Both the position numbers and the translations under genes were made by a program. The notes beneath the pieces are model-generated. The model was not told the origin of the DNA and did no database searches. It saw nothing but the letters and a program-made list of their open reading frames with translations. 64,000 nucleotides of DNA from positions 30,130 to 94,129 of the forward strand of contig DASVDI010000041.1 of NCBI GenBank assembly GCA_036381175.1, in the 5' to 3' direction. This document shows, piece by piece, positions 51,300 to 62,211 of the stretch (the stretch's first letter is position 1; each line of letters starts with the position of its first letter). This stretch comes from JAJUFS01 sp036381175. GTDB lineage: Bacteria; Pseudomonadota; Gammaproteobacteria; Natronospirales; JAJUFS01.

Positions 51300-53882
51300 A
51301 TGCGGATGGACAAACTCACCTCGAAATTCCAGCTCGCACTGGCGGACGCGCAATCGCTGGCCGTTGGCCGCGATCACCAGTTCATCGAACCATCACACCT
51401 GTTGCTCGCGTTGGTCGACCAGGATGGCGGCAGCGTCCGTCCCTTGCTCGCGCGCGCCGGCGTGCAACTGAACCAGTTGCGCGCGGACTTGCAGCGCGCG
51501 CTTGATAGCTTGCCGCAGGTTGAAGGCACGCCGGGCGAAGTGCACGTCTCCAACGATCTCGGGCGCTTGCTGAACGTCACCGACAAGCTCGCGCAGCAGC
51601 GCAAGGATCAATACATTTCATCCGAGTTGTTCGTGCTTGCGGCATTCGATGACAAGGGTGCGGCGGGAGCAGCACTGAAAAGCGCGGGCGCGGTAAAGGG
51701 CGCGGTTGAAAAAGCGATCGATGAAATGCGCGGCGGCGAACAGGTGAATGATCCGAACGCCGAAGAACAACGCCAGGCGCTGGAAAAATACACCGTCGAT
51801 CTCACCGCGCGCGCGGAGGCGAACAAGCTCGATCCCGTCATCGGCCGCGACGAGGAAATCCGCCGCGCCATCCAGGTGCTGCAACGTCGCACAAAGAATA
51901 ACCCCGTGCTGATTGGCGAGCCGGGCGTGGGCAAGACCGCGATTGTCGAAGGGCTCGCGCAACGTATCATCAACGGCGAAGTTCCCGAGGGTCTCAAGGA
52001 CAAGCGCATCCTTTCGCTCGACATGGGTTCACTGATTGCCGGTGCGAAATTCCGCGGCGAGTTCGAAGAGCGTCTCAAGTCCGTGCTGAACGATCTCGCC
52101 AAGCAGGAAGGCCGCGTCATTCTTTTTATCGATGAAATCCACACCGTGGTCGGCGCCGGCAAGGCCGAAGGCGCGATGGATGCCGGCAACATGCTGAAAC
52201 CGGCACTTGCGCGCGGCGAACTGCATTGCGTGGGTGCGACTACGCTCGACGAATACCGCAAGCACATCGAGAAGGATGCGGCACTTGAACGCCGATTCCA
52301 GAAAGTGCTTGTCGATGAACCGAGCGTGGAAAACACCATCGCGATCCTGCGCGGCCTGAAGGAACGCTACGAAGTGCATCACGGCGTGGAAATCACCGAT
52401 CCCGCCATCGTTGCTGCGGCGACCTTGTCGCACCGTTACATCAGTGACCGGCAATTGCCGGACAAGGCGATCGATCTGGTTGATGAAGCCGCATCGCGCA
52501 TTCGCATGGAAATCGATTCGAAGCCCGAGGAAATGGATCGCCTTGATCGCAGGCTCATTCAATTGAAAATCGAACGCGAAGCGCTGAAGAAGGAAAAGGA
52601 TGAAGCCTCCAAGCGGCGGCTCACCGACCTTGAAACGGAAATCGAAAAACTCGAACGCGAATACTCGGATCTGGATGAAATCTGGAAATCCGAAAAAGCC
52701 AGCCTGCAAGGCACGGCGCACGTGAAAGAAGAAATCGAACGTGCGCGCGCGGAGCTTGAAACCGCGCGTCGCGCCGGCGATCTTGGCCGCATGTCGGAAA
52801 TCCAGTACGGGCGCTTGCCGGAGCTGGAGCGCCGTCTTGAAAGCGCATCGCAAGCGGAGCAGAAGGAAACGAAGCTTGTGCGCAATCGCGTCACCGACGA
52901 GGAAATCGCGGAAGTCGTTGCGCGCTGGACGGGCATTCCGGTTTCGAAAATGCTGGAAGGTGAAAAGGAGAAACTGCTGCGCATGGAAGGCGAATTGCAA
53001 AAACGCGTGGTCGGGCAGGATGAAGCGGTCATCGCGGTTTCGAATGCCATTCGCCGTTCACGCGCAGGCCTTTCGGATCCGAATCGCCCGTCAGGATCGT
53101 TTCTTTTTCTCGGACCGACCGGTGTCGGCAAGACGGAGCTGACCAAGGCGCTCGCGCAATTCCTGTTCGACACCGACGAGGCGATGGTTCGTATCGACAT
53201 GTCGGAGTTCATGGAAAAACATTCCGTCGCGCGATTGATCGGTGCACCGCCGGGTTACGTCGGTTACGAGGAAGGCGGCTATCTCACCGAAGCGGTGCGC
53301 CGTAAACCGTATTCCGTGATTCTCATGGATGAAGTCGAGAAAGCGCATCCGGACGTGTTCAACGTGTTGTTGCAGGTTCTTGATGACGGAAGGCTGACCG
53401 ACGGCCAGGGACGCACCGTTGATTTCCGCAACACCGTAATCGTGATGACCTCGAATCTCGGCTCGCAAGTTATCCAGGATATGTCGGGCGAGGAAAATTA
53501 TGCGCGCATGAAAGATGCGGTAATGGAAATCGTCGGCCAGCATTTCCGCCCCGAGTTCATCAACCGCGTCGATGAAACCGTGGTGTTCCATCCGCTCGGC
53601 CGCGAACAGATTCGCGCAATTACCGATATCCAGATCGGTTATTTGCGCGAGCGCCTTGCCGAGCGCGACATGAAACTGGAAATTTCACCCGAAGCGCTGG
53701 ATCGTCTCGGTGAAGCGGGATTCGACCCGGTGTATGGCGCGCGTCCGTTGAAACGCGCCATCCAGCAACAGGTGGAAAACCCGCTCGCGCAGAAAATTCT
53801 CAGTGGCGAGTTCGGCCCTGGCGATGTCGTTCGCCTGGATGTGAACGGCGAGAAGACGCTTGAATTCGCGAAAGCGGCGTGA
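51300..53882 (+). CDS. clpB: ATP-dependent disaggregase ClpB
   Basis: An 860-residue Hsp100 chaperone that, with DnaK, extracts polypeptides from aggregates. Domains in order: N domain (1-145), first AAA+ with GEPGVGKTAIVEGLAQR, coiled-coil middle domain (about 400-520, with SKRRLTDLETEIEKLERE), second AAA+ with LGPTGVGKTELTKALAQF and the pore loop IGAPPGYVGYEEGGYL, and C-terminal D2-small. The middle domain distinguishes it from ClpA and ClpC. The ATG follows CAGGAGAACACTC. A sigma-32-like promoter precedes it. Confidence 0.97.
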   Translation: MRMDKLTSKFQLALADAQSLAVGRDHQFIEPSHLLLALVDQDGGSVRPLLARAGVQLNQLRADLQRALDSLPQVEGTPGEVHVSNDLGRLLNVTDKLAQQRKDQYISSELFVLAAFDDKGAAGAALKSAGAVKGAVEKAIDEMRGGEQVNDPNAEEQRQALEKYTVDLTARAEANKLDPVIGRDEEIRRAIQVLQRRTKNNPVLIGEPGVGKTAIVEGLAQRIINGEVPEGLKDKRILSLDMGSLIAGAKFRGEFEERLKSVLNDLAKQEGRVILFIDEIHTVVGAGKAEGAMDAGNMLKPALARGELHCVGATTLDEYRKHIEKDAALERRFQKVLVDEPSVENTIAILRGLKERYEVHHGVEITDPAIVAAATLSHRYISDRQLPDKAIDLVDEAASRIRMEIDSKPEEMDRLDRRLIQLKIEREALKKEKDEASKRRLTDLETEIEKLEREYSDLDEIWKSEKASLQGTAHVKEEIERARAELETARRAGDLGRMSEIQYGRLPELERRLESASQAEQKETKLVRNRVTDEEIAEVVARWTGIPVSKMLEGEKEKLLRMEGELQKRVVGQDEAVIAVSNAIRRSRAGLSDPNRPSGSFLFLGPTGVGKTELTKALAQFLFDTDEAMVRIDMSEFMEKHSVARLIGAPPGYVGYEEGGYLTEAVRRKPYSVILMDEVEKAHPDVFNVLLQVLDDGRLTDGQGRTVDFRNTVIVMTSNLGSQVIQDMSGEENYARMKDAVMEIVGQHFRPEFINRVDETVVFHPLGREQIRAITDIQIGYLRERLAERDMKLEISPEALDRLGEAGFDPVYGARPLKRAIQQQVENPLAQKILSGEFGPGDVVRLDVNGEKTLEFAKAA

Positions 53883-53906
53883 GGCGTGAAAGTTTTTTAA
53901 CGGCTT

Positions 53907-55706
53907 TCAGCCCGAGATGACGCGATTCCGTCCCGCGTGCTTGGCATCGTAAAGCGAGACGTCGGCGCGTGAGATGAGTGATGCAGGTTCTTCGTTTGGC
54001 GCAGCGACGGCGATTCCGGCGCTGAAGGTGACCGAGCTTGCGGTGGCGCCAGTGGGGAAGCGGTGCGCCGCGACCGTGGCGCGAATGCGATCGACAATTC
54101 CTTTCGCGATGTCGGCTTCGGTTTCGGGAAACAGGATCACGAATTCCTCGCCGCCGTAACGCGCGAGGATGTCAGTCTTGCGCAGCATGCCTTCGACGAG
54201 CGCGACGAATTCGCGCAGCACGTTGTCACCGATCTCGTGGCCGAAACTGTCGTTGATCTGCTTGAAATGATCGAGGTCGATCAGCGCGACGGCGGGCGGC
54301 TGCCGGTTGCGCTCGGCACGTCCGAGTTCGACCCGCGCGGCTTCAACAAAGTAACGGCGGTTGTACGCGTTTGTCAGGCCGTCCTTGAAAGCGAGGTTTT
54401 CCAGTTCCTCTTCCTTGTGTTTTTGCCGCGTCACGTCCGCGAACGAAACCAGGAACACCGGCTCACCGTTCAACTCCAGCGTCATGGCACTGAGCATCGC
54501 CCAGAAGGGCTGGCCGGTAGGTGTCTTGAGCTTCGCGACGAAGCCTTCCACCTTGCCGACCTTGTGCAGTTTTTCCACGAACGCAATGCGATCGGCAGGA
54601 TTCACGTAGAACTCCGGTGCCGTGTGACCCAGCAGTCCCGACAGCGGCGTCTCGAACATGTCGGCGGCTTTCTGATTGCAGAAGCGAATCACGCCCGTAT
54701 CCAGCCGCGTCACGATCAGCGGATACGGCGAGGCTTCCAGCAGCGTCATCAAGGTGTTCTGTGTGCGGTTCAAGACTTCTTCGGCCGCGATTGTGTCCGA
54801 CACATCGGCAATGCTGCTCATCAGCGCGGGACGGCCGTTGTGATCGATCAGCGTCGCCGAAACGAGCCCCCAGAATGTTTTTCCGTCCGCACGGCGCAGG
54901 CGCGCGCGGTATTCGCGAACGTGACCTTCGGCCACGGCCTGCTTCACGAACTGCTGGCGATCTGCTGCGTCTTCCCAGAATTCGGCGGACATGACGTTGT
55001 CCGTCCGCTCGGTCGAGATATTGAACAACTCCAGCGCGTGCCGGTTGGCGGCGACAGGCCGCGCTTCATCCAGGTCGGTCAGCAGCATCGCTGTCGGTGC
55101 GAGGTAGAACAGATCGCGCAGGCTGTCGTCGCTCAAGGCGAGATGCGATTGGCGCAGGGCGTAATGTTCCGGATTGCGGTCCTGGCTTCCGGGCGATTCG
55201 GCGAGCCAGGCAGTTTCGATTTTCGCGGCGACAAGTTGCAGGAAGGTTTCGTCGCCGGTTTCGACGCGATCACATGGCGCAAGCAGCTCGACACAGAGCA
55301 GTCCCAGCGGCGCGTCGAACAGCCGCACCGGCAGCACCAGCACGGTCTGCGTTCGCGGGTCGGGCTGGAACATGTCCGCGACTGCTTGCCGGGGCCGGCA
55401 ATGCACATCATGGCCGCCTAGCCATTCCGCCAGCATGCCGTTTACGCGCAAGCGCGCCGCGGAGCGCACCTGGTTGAGACCTTTCTGGCTGGCCTGGCAG
55501 AACAGCCGCAACGCGCCGTTGCCGGAATCCTGCCGCCAGAAGGCTGCGCGGTGTGCGGGCAGGCCGCGGCAGGTGATCTGCAGGATGTCAGTCACAGTTG
55601 CCGGAAGCGAATCCGCGCGCACGGCCTGGAGTGCGCGAACGGCGCTCGCGCGCGCATCGGGAGAATCGGGATTTGGCCCGGTTCCGATTTTTTCAGGCGG
55701 CGTCAT
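53907..55706 (-). CDS. Diguanylate cyclase with GAF and two PAS domains
   Basis: A 599-residue cytoplasmic signalling protein with no membrane segment. A GAF-like region (about residues 40-175) is followed by two PAS domains (about 195-310 and 315-430; PAPTAMLLTD-type start and PYPLIVTRLDTGVIRFCN) and a GGDEF domain with GLTNAYNRRYFVEAA, IDLDHFKQINDSFGH and the active-site GGEEF at 518-522. An RKTD inhibitory site sits five residues before it (509-512), so product feedback is expected. It should make cyclic di-GMP. It overlaps the upstream alpha/beta hydrolase gene by 4 bases. The input signal is unknown. Confidence 0.9.
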   Translation of the reverse strand: MTPPEKIGTGPNPDSPDARASAVRALQAVRADSLPATVTDILQITCRGLPAHRAAFWRQDSGNGALRLFCQASQKGLNQVRSAARLRVNGMLAEWLGGHDVHCRPRQAVADMFQPDPRTQTVLVLPVRLFDAPLGLLCVELLAPCDRVETGDETFLQLVAAKIETAWLAESPGSQDRNPEHYALRQSHLALSDDSLRDLFYLAPTAMLLTDLDEARPVAANRHALELFNISTERTDNVMSAEFWEDAADRQQFVKQAVAEGHVREYRARLRRADGKTFWGLVSATLIDHNGRPALMSSIADVSDTIAAEEVLNRTQNTLMTLLEASPYPLIVTRLDTGVIRFCNQKAADMFETPLSGLLGHTAPEFYVNPADRIAFVEKLHKVGKVEGFVAKLKTPTGQPFWAMLSAMTLELNGEPVFLVSFADVTRQKHKEEELENLAFKDGLTNAYNRRYFVEAARVELGRAERNRQPPAVALIDLDHFKQINDSFGHEIGDNVLREFVALVEGMLRKTDILARYGGEEFVILFPETEADIAKGIVDRIRATVAAHRFPTGATASSVTFSAGIAVAAPNEEPASLISRADVSLYDAKHAGRNRVISG

Positions 55707-56461
55707 GCGAGGAGGTCACGCAACAGTTCGGCAGTTTCGCGCGGTGTTTCGATTTGCGGGTAATGGCCGGGACCGGGAAGGTTCACGAGGCGCGCGTTCG
55801 AAAGGCGGTCCACCACCGCAGTTTGCAGGAAAGCGGCCGGCAGGAAAGGATCGTCTGTCGCAATGATCGTCGTGGGCATCGTCGCGTGCGCGAGCGAGGC
55901 TTCTGAATCGCCGCGGCGGAAGGCGTCAAAGCTGGTGTGGATGGCCTGGGGCACCGTGTTCAGGCCGTCCTCAACGAGCAGTTCGCGACCGGCGTCATCA
56001 AGCGCGCGGCAGGACATGTCGATAATCTTGCCGATGTTCTCCCGGTCACCGCCGCAATTGCGGAACAGCGGTTGCAGTTCAACCGGAAAATCCAGGCCCT
56101 GCACGGGCACGGGATTCATCAGCGTCAGCGTCTTGAAGCGATGCGGGAGTTTCGCCGCGAGCAGTGCGGCGAGCTGGCCGCCCATGCTGTGGCCGACGAG
56201 ATGCGCGTCTTGCAGATCCTGCGTTTCACAGAATGCAGCGAGGGCCACGAGCAAGTTGTCCAGCGTTACATCACCACTTGCCGGTGTCGTGCCGCTGCCC
56301 GGCAGGTCCGGCAAGATCAAGCTGAAGTCCGGTAATAATGGCAACAAGCGATCCCAGATGCGTCCTGAAACCATCCAGCCGTGCACGAGAAGCACAGCGG
56401 GACCGCTGCCGGATCGGCGGAATTCCAGGGGCGTTGGGAGGCGTGGTTGCGGGTTTTGCAT
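55703..56461 (-). CDS. Alpha/beta hydrolase
   Basis: A 252-residue hydrolase-fold protein: VLLVHGWMVSGRIWDRLLP (oxyanion region), nucleophile elbow HLVGHSMGGQLAALLA, probable acid in IIATDDPFLPAAFL and His in LPGPGHYPQIETP. No signal peptide. The catalytic triad looks complete, but the substrate cannot be inferred; BioH-like carboxylesterases and proline-iminopeptidase-like enzymes share this pattern. ATGA coupling to the downstream GGDEF gene shows co-translation. Confidence 0.85.
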   Translation of the reverse strand: MQNPQPRLPTPLEFRRSGSGPAVLLVHGWMVSGRIWDRLLPLLPDFSLILPDLPGSGTTPASGDVTLDNLLVALAAFCETQDLQDAHLVGHSMGGQLAALLAAKLPHRFKTLTLMNPVPVQGLDFPVELQPLFRNCGGDRENIGKIIDMSCRALDDAGRELLVEDGLNTVPQAIHTSFDAFRRGDSEASLAHATMPTTIIATDDPFLPAAFLQTAVVDRLSNARLVNLPGPGHYPQIETPRETAELLRDLLA

Positions 56462-56727
56462 CAGATCAGTTCCAGGGTATTCGACAGGCGCGAAGTACTG
56501 GTTGTTCGGCTCATTGTAAAGGCGCTTGCGAAAACGGCGGTGATTTCAAAGGTTGGCGGTGTCGGTGTTGCGACGCGGCGCTTTCGACGGCGGAGTATAA
56601 ACCGGGCCTGATGGTTGCTGCGAAGCGTCCGAATACTTACTATTTCCGGCTTTTCGGGGCGCGCCTTTCCGGCCACGCCTTCGAGGCCGTTCTCGTTTTT
56701 TTGAATCGATTTGCCACAGGAAACAAC

Positions 56728-58515
<1,788 letters not shown>

Positions 58516-58523
58516 CAACGAAA

Positions 58524-58564
58524 GAACGCGTGCCAGGATTGCGGCGTAATCCTGTCACGCGTTC
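58524..58564. terminator. Hairpin terminator between convergent aspS and the 58568-59014 gene
   Basis: A 17-bp stem with a single mismatch (58524-58540 and 58548-58564) and a 7-base loop. On the minus strand it is followed by TTTCGTTG, so it best serves the minus-strand gene; the plus strand lacks a T-run. Confidence 0.65.
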
Positions 58565-58567
58565 CTG

Positions 58568-59014
58568 TTAATGCCGGGTGGCTGCAACCGCGGCGACGTC
58601 CAGGGCCGTCACCCGCAAGCTCACAACAAGATGCGGCGGGGAATCGGGTTCGGCGAGCGAAAACTCCACCAGCTCGCCAAGCTTCGAGGTCAGGCGCGGC
58701 GTGGAAACCAGCTTCCATTCCTGATCCTGTTCTTCAAACAGTTTCAGCGCCACTTCTGCCATGTCATCGCCGTTCTCGTTGAAGACTCTTTCGATCTGGA
58801 CATGCAGCTTGTAGTCATGGCTGTCGACGGAGTCCGTCACACTCATCACCGTTTCTTTCCCGACATTCACCTCGACGGCCGGCGTGGCGACCAGAACTGA
58901 ATCCCTTGTTATCTGCAAACTCACCTTGTAAATATCTGCCGGCGCCGCCAGCGCCGTGTTTGCGGCGAGAAGGGAAAACAGGCATCCCGCCAGTACAAAT
59001 TTATGGTTGCGCAT
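58568..59014 (-). CDS. Secreted or periplasmic protein of unknown function
   Basis: A 148-residue protein that I do not recognise. It has a signal peptide (MRNHKFVLAGCLFSLLAANT then ALA before APADIYKV) and a mature part of about 125 residues predicted to be all-beta, with alternating hydrophobic stretches such as YKVSLQITRDSVLVATPAVE, VNVGKETVMSV, YKLHVQIERVF, AEVALKLF and PHLVVSLRV. The mature part has no cysteine. The second ATG of ATGATG is preferred because AAGGA lies seven bases upstream. It is convergent with aspS and divergent from nudB. A periplasmic chaperone or adhesin-like fold is conceivable but unsupported. Confidence 0.75.
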   Translation of the reverse strand: MRNHKFVLAGCLFSLLAANTALAAPADIYKVSLQITRDSVLVATPAVEVNVGKETVMSVTDSVDSHDYKLHVQIERVFNENGDDMAEVALKLFEEQDQEWKLVSTPRLTSKLGELVEFSLAEPDSPPHLVVSLRVTALDVAAVAATRH

Positions 59015-59115
59015 CATCAGTTCCTTGTTCACGGTGATACGTAAACCTAGCTTCCCGCTGGGCCCTGTCAAGTTTCGAGACGCGCTCCGCGCCTGTTTCG
59101 ATCAGGATTTCGATC

Positions 59116-59547
59116 ATGACGACATTCCGGCGTCCCGAATCGGTTCTGGTCATTGTCGCGACCGGCGAGGAGGTACTGATGCTTCGCCGGCGCGATCCGC
59201 CGGATTACTGGCAGTCGGTGACCGGCTCGCTGGAATGGGGCGAGGGCGCGCTGGCCGCTGCGCGGCGGGAGTTGCGTGAGGAAACGGGACTGTTCGCGGA
59301 TGCGGACCTTGAAGACACCGGCATTGTGAACGAGTTCGAAATTGTGCCGCCGTGGACGGATAAATTCGCGCCCGGCACGAAGACGAACCGTGAGTATGTT
59401 TACCTGCTGCGCCTGCGCGAGCGGCCGGACGTCAAGCTCGATGCGTGCGAACATGTTGAATATCGCTGGCTCGTCCCCAACAATGCCGCCGTTCTCGCAA
59501 GTTCTTCAACGAACCGCGATGCCATCCTTCGCTTGTTGAAAAGCTGA
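59116..59547 (+). CDS. nudB: Nudix hydrolase, probable dihydroneopterin triphosphate pyrophosphohydrolase (NudB-like)
   Basis: A 143-residue Nudix protein with a full box, GSLEWGEGALAAARRELRE then ETGL, and the NudB-typical PESVLVIV start and WQSVTGSLEWGE segment. In E. coli NudB converts dihydroneopterin triphosphate in folate synthesis and lies right after aspS; here only the convergent secreted protein intervenes. Position and sequence support the name, though another Nudix specificity is possible. Confidence 0.85.
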   Translation: MTTFRRPESVLVIVATGEEVLMLRRRDPPDYWQSVTGSLEWGEGALAAARRELREETGLFADADLEDTGIVNEFEIVPPWTDKFAPGTKTNREYVYLLRLRERPDVKLDACEHVEYRWLVPNNAAVLASSSTNRDAILRLLKS

Positions 59548-59604
59548 AGATATGGCCACTCTTGGGTTTCTCTCGCGGTAAAATGTCGCATTGACCTTCC
59601 CTGT

Positions 59605-59619
59605 TTGCACACTGTGCAA
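59605..59619. promoter_or_regulatory. Palindrome at the nadA ribosome-binding site
   Basis: TTGCACA-C-TGTGCAA is a perfect 7-bp inverted repeat; its right end runs into AAGGAG, the nadA ribosome-binding site. It could be a repressor operator or a hairpin that covers the translation start. No matching known NAD-regulator motif is recognised. Confidence 0.4.
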
Positions 59620-59629
59620 GGAGCCTTGA

Positions 59630-60739
59630 ATGGGTGCCAACGCGCCACGCGCCATCCAGGAATTCGTCGCACTCGCCGATGCCGAGTGCGAGGCCCGCAT
59701 TTTTGCGGCGAAAGAAAAACTCGGTGACCGGCTCGTGATCCTCGGTCATCACTACCAGCGCGAAGAGGTTTACCGGTTCGCTGATCTCACCGGTGATTCG
59801 CTGAAACTTTCGAAACTCGCGGCGGACGTCGATGCCGAATTCATCGTGTTTTGCGGCGTGCATTTCATGGCGGAAGTTGCGGACATCGTCTCGAAGCCCG
59901 GGCAGATCACCATCCTGCCGGACATGGCCGCAGGATGCTCGATGGCGGACATGGCGAATCTTGCCGATGTCGAACGTGCGTGGCGCGAAATCAACGAAGC
60001 ACTCGACGGCACGGCGGATGAAAGAGTCACACCGATCACCTACATCAATTCGGCGGCGGACCTGAAAGGTTTCTGCGGCCGGCACGGCGGCATTGTGTGC
60101 ACATCGACGAACGCGCCCGGCATTTTGAACTGGGCATTCGAGCGCCGTGAGAAAGTGCTGTTCTTTCCCGACCAGCATCTCGGTCGCAATACGGCGTTCA
60201 AGATGGGCATTCCGCTCGAAGACATGGCGGTGTGGGATTACCACAAGCCGATGGGCGGTTTGACGGTCGAGGAAATTCGCCGCGCGAAAGTGCTGCTGTG
60301 GAAGGGTTTCTGTTCCGTGCACCAGATGTTCCAGCCGGAACATATCGATCAGTTCAGGGCGAAGTATCCGGACGCGAAAATCATTTCGCATCCCGAATGC
60401 AGCTTCGAGGTTTGTCAGAAATCCGATTACACGGGGTCGACCGAGTTTATCCAGAACATGCTGCGCAATGCAGAACCGGGTTCGCGCTGGCTGGTCGGCA
60501 CGGAACTGAACCTGGTCAATCGCCTGCACAATGAAATGAAAGACAAGGGCGTACACATTCACTTCATGTCACCGATGGTATGCATGTGCTCGACGATGTT
60601 TCGCATCGATCCGCAACATCTTGCCTGGACGCTGGAAAACCTTGTCGATGGAAACATCGTGAACGAGATTCGCGTGCCGGAAGACGTGGCGAAGAATGCG
60701 AGGCTGGCGCTTGAGCGGATGCTGGCAGTGAAAAGCTGA
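59630..60739 (+). CDS. nadA: Quinolinate synthase NadA
   Basis: A 369-residue 4Fe-4S enzyme that condenses iminoaspartate with dihydroxyacetone phosphate to quinolinate, the first pyridine of NAD synthesis. It shows LVILGHHYQREEVYRFAD, FCGVHFMAEVADI (Cys75 region), ILPDMAAGCSMADM (Cys103), INSAADLKGFCGRHGGIVC, HPECSFEVCQKSDYTGSTEF and the C-terminal MVCMCSTMFRID. The ATG follows AAGGAGCCTTGA. The partner aspartate oxidase NadB is not in the window; nadE lies 12 kb upstream. Confidence 0.96.
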   Translation: MGANAPRAIQEFVALADAECEARIFAAKEKLGDRLVILGHHYQREEVYRFADLTGDSLKLSKLAADVDAEFIVFCGVHFMAEVADIVSKPGQITILPDMAAGCSMADMANLADVERAWREINEALDGTADERVTPITYINSAADLKGFCGRHGGIVCTSTNAPGILNWAFERREKVLFFPDQHLGRNTAFKMGIPLEDMAVWDYHKPMGGLTVEEIRRAKVLLWKGFCSVHQMFQPEHIDQFRAKYPDAKIISHPECSFEVCQKSDYTGSTEFIQNMLRNAEPGSRWLVGTELNLVNRLHNEMKDKGVHIHFMSPMVCMCSTMFRIDPQHLAWTLENLVDGNIVNEIRVPEDVAKNARLALERMLAVKS

Positions 60740-60793
60740 GCTGATTATTCGATCCTTTGCGCCAGTGTCGGTACTCATGCAAAGGAGAGGAAC

Positions 60794-62155
60794 ATGTTCA
60801 ACCTGATCTTTCTCGTCGCAACGGTCACAACATACGGTTGTCCGCAGGTGCTCAACGACACCATTGCTGCGACGGAAGCGAACTACGCAGGCACTCGCGC
60901 CAAGCTTCCGGATGGTCCCGCCACCAATTATTACCGCAACTTCAAGGCATTGCTTGCCGAGGATGCGCCAGGACTTGATCCTCTCGCGTGCAAGCGATTA
61001 CTGGACCGCTACATCGGTTTCTTCGCCGATCATCATCTGTTCGTTGCGAACAATCATCACCGCATGCCTGTCTTGCCCGCCATGATCAAGGACTGGGACA
61101 GGCCGTCCGTGACGAAGTATTTATCTGATAACGCGACGCATCTCGATCCCCTGGAAGGTTTCTGGTACGACGTGAACGGTGCGCTCGCGGTAGTGCGCGA
61201 ACCGGGAAATGCGAATCGCCTGCTCGGTTTTCGGCCCGCAACGGAAACGGAGGCGGCAAAACTGCTGGCCACGTTCGAACGCGGGCACGGCGGCATCGAG
61301 GTGATGTACGAACATGCCGAATGGGGCTGGCAGAATGCCGAGGCCGGCTTGCATCGCGATGACACGTTGCTGATTTTTGGGTTGACAGGATGGGGACGTG
61401 CATCTGATTCGCTGAGCACCGTTGATCCGCTGGCACCCGTGTTCAGGGATCTTGGCGACGGCATTTACTACCTTTCGATGCCATCCTTTCTCGAGCCCTA
61501 TCGCGCACCGTTGAATGCGATCATCGCAACGCACGGCAGCGAGCTCGCGCAGGCGAAGGGCGTCGTTTTCGATGTGCGCGGAAACGCGGGTGGCAATGCG
61601 ATCTACTTTCCACTCGCCGATTATTTCCTTGCGGAAGATATCCAGATCGGTTCCGCAACGGACATCCTCGTCTCCGAATCAACAACCGGTTTTCTCGAAA
61701 GGTTTCGCGAGCGCATGGGCCAGCACGGTGGTTGGCTGGATGAGCCGCTAGCGCGTATTCACGCGGCGGACAACGGTGAGTTGATTCCATTTCGTGAAGC
61801 GAGTTACGACGGCAACGAATCGTATTCCGCGAAGCCGGAAAAAGTCGTTGTTCTCCAGGACAGGGGAACCGGCAGCGCCGCGGAAGCATTTCTCTTTCAT
61901 GCTGGCCAGAGTTCGAAAGTTGTCACCGCCGGTCAGCCGAGTCGCGGCAATATCGATTACATGCAGGTCACGATGCTCAAGTTGGGCGAAGGCGATTTCA
62001 GCTACTGGTTCGGTTATCCGCTGTACGCGAAACGCTCGTTGCCTGAAGAGTCAATCGACGATGAAGGTTATGCGCCGGATATCCGGCTGGCGCAGGACCA
62101 GGACTGGGTGTCATGGTCGAAGCGCTGGTTGTTACAGGCAACGGGGGATGAATAG
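60794..62155 (+). CDS. S41-family peptidase-like protein
   Basis: A 453-residue protein whose C-terminal half matches the tail-specific (S41) protease fold: GIYYLSMPSF, VVFDVRGNAGGNAIYFPLA and the nucleophile region DRGTGSAAEAFLFHAGQ (Ser in GSAAE). No PDZ domain is evident, and the N-terminal half (about 1-210) is of unknown type. The N-terminus MFNLIFLVATVTTYGC is hydrophobic and ends in Cys16 but lacks positive charges, so export is uncertain. The start is fixed by AAGGAGAGGAAC. Catalytic activity is plausible, not proven. Confidence 0.72.
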   Translation: MFNLIFLVATVTTYGCPQVLNDTIAATEANYAGTRAKLPDGPATNYYRNFKALLAEDAPGLDPLACKRLLDRYIGFFADHHLFVANNHHRMPVLPAMIKDWDRPSVTKYLSDNATHLDPLEGFWYDVNGALAVVREPGNANRLLGFRPATETEAAKLLATFERGHGGIEVMYEHAEWGWQNAEAGLHRDDTLLIFGLTGWGRASDSLSTVDPLAPVFRDLGDGIYYLSMPSFLEPYRAPLNAIIATHGSELAQAKGVVFDVRGNAGGNAIYFPLADYFLAEDIQIGSATDILVSESTTGFLERFRERMGQHGGWLDEPLARIHAADNGELIPFREASYDGNESYSAKPEKVVVLQDRGTGSAAEAFLFHAGQSSKVVTAGQPSRGNIDYMQVTMLKLGEGDFSYWFGYPLYAKRSLPEESIDDEGYAPDIRLAQDQDWVSWSKRWLLQATGDE

Positions 62156-62211
62156 TGTTTGACGCAACGTTTGAGATTCTCGATGTTGCCGGGCCGGCGC
62201 GTTTCACCTGA

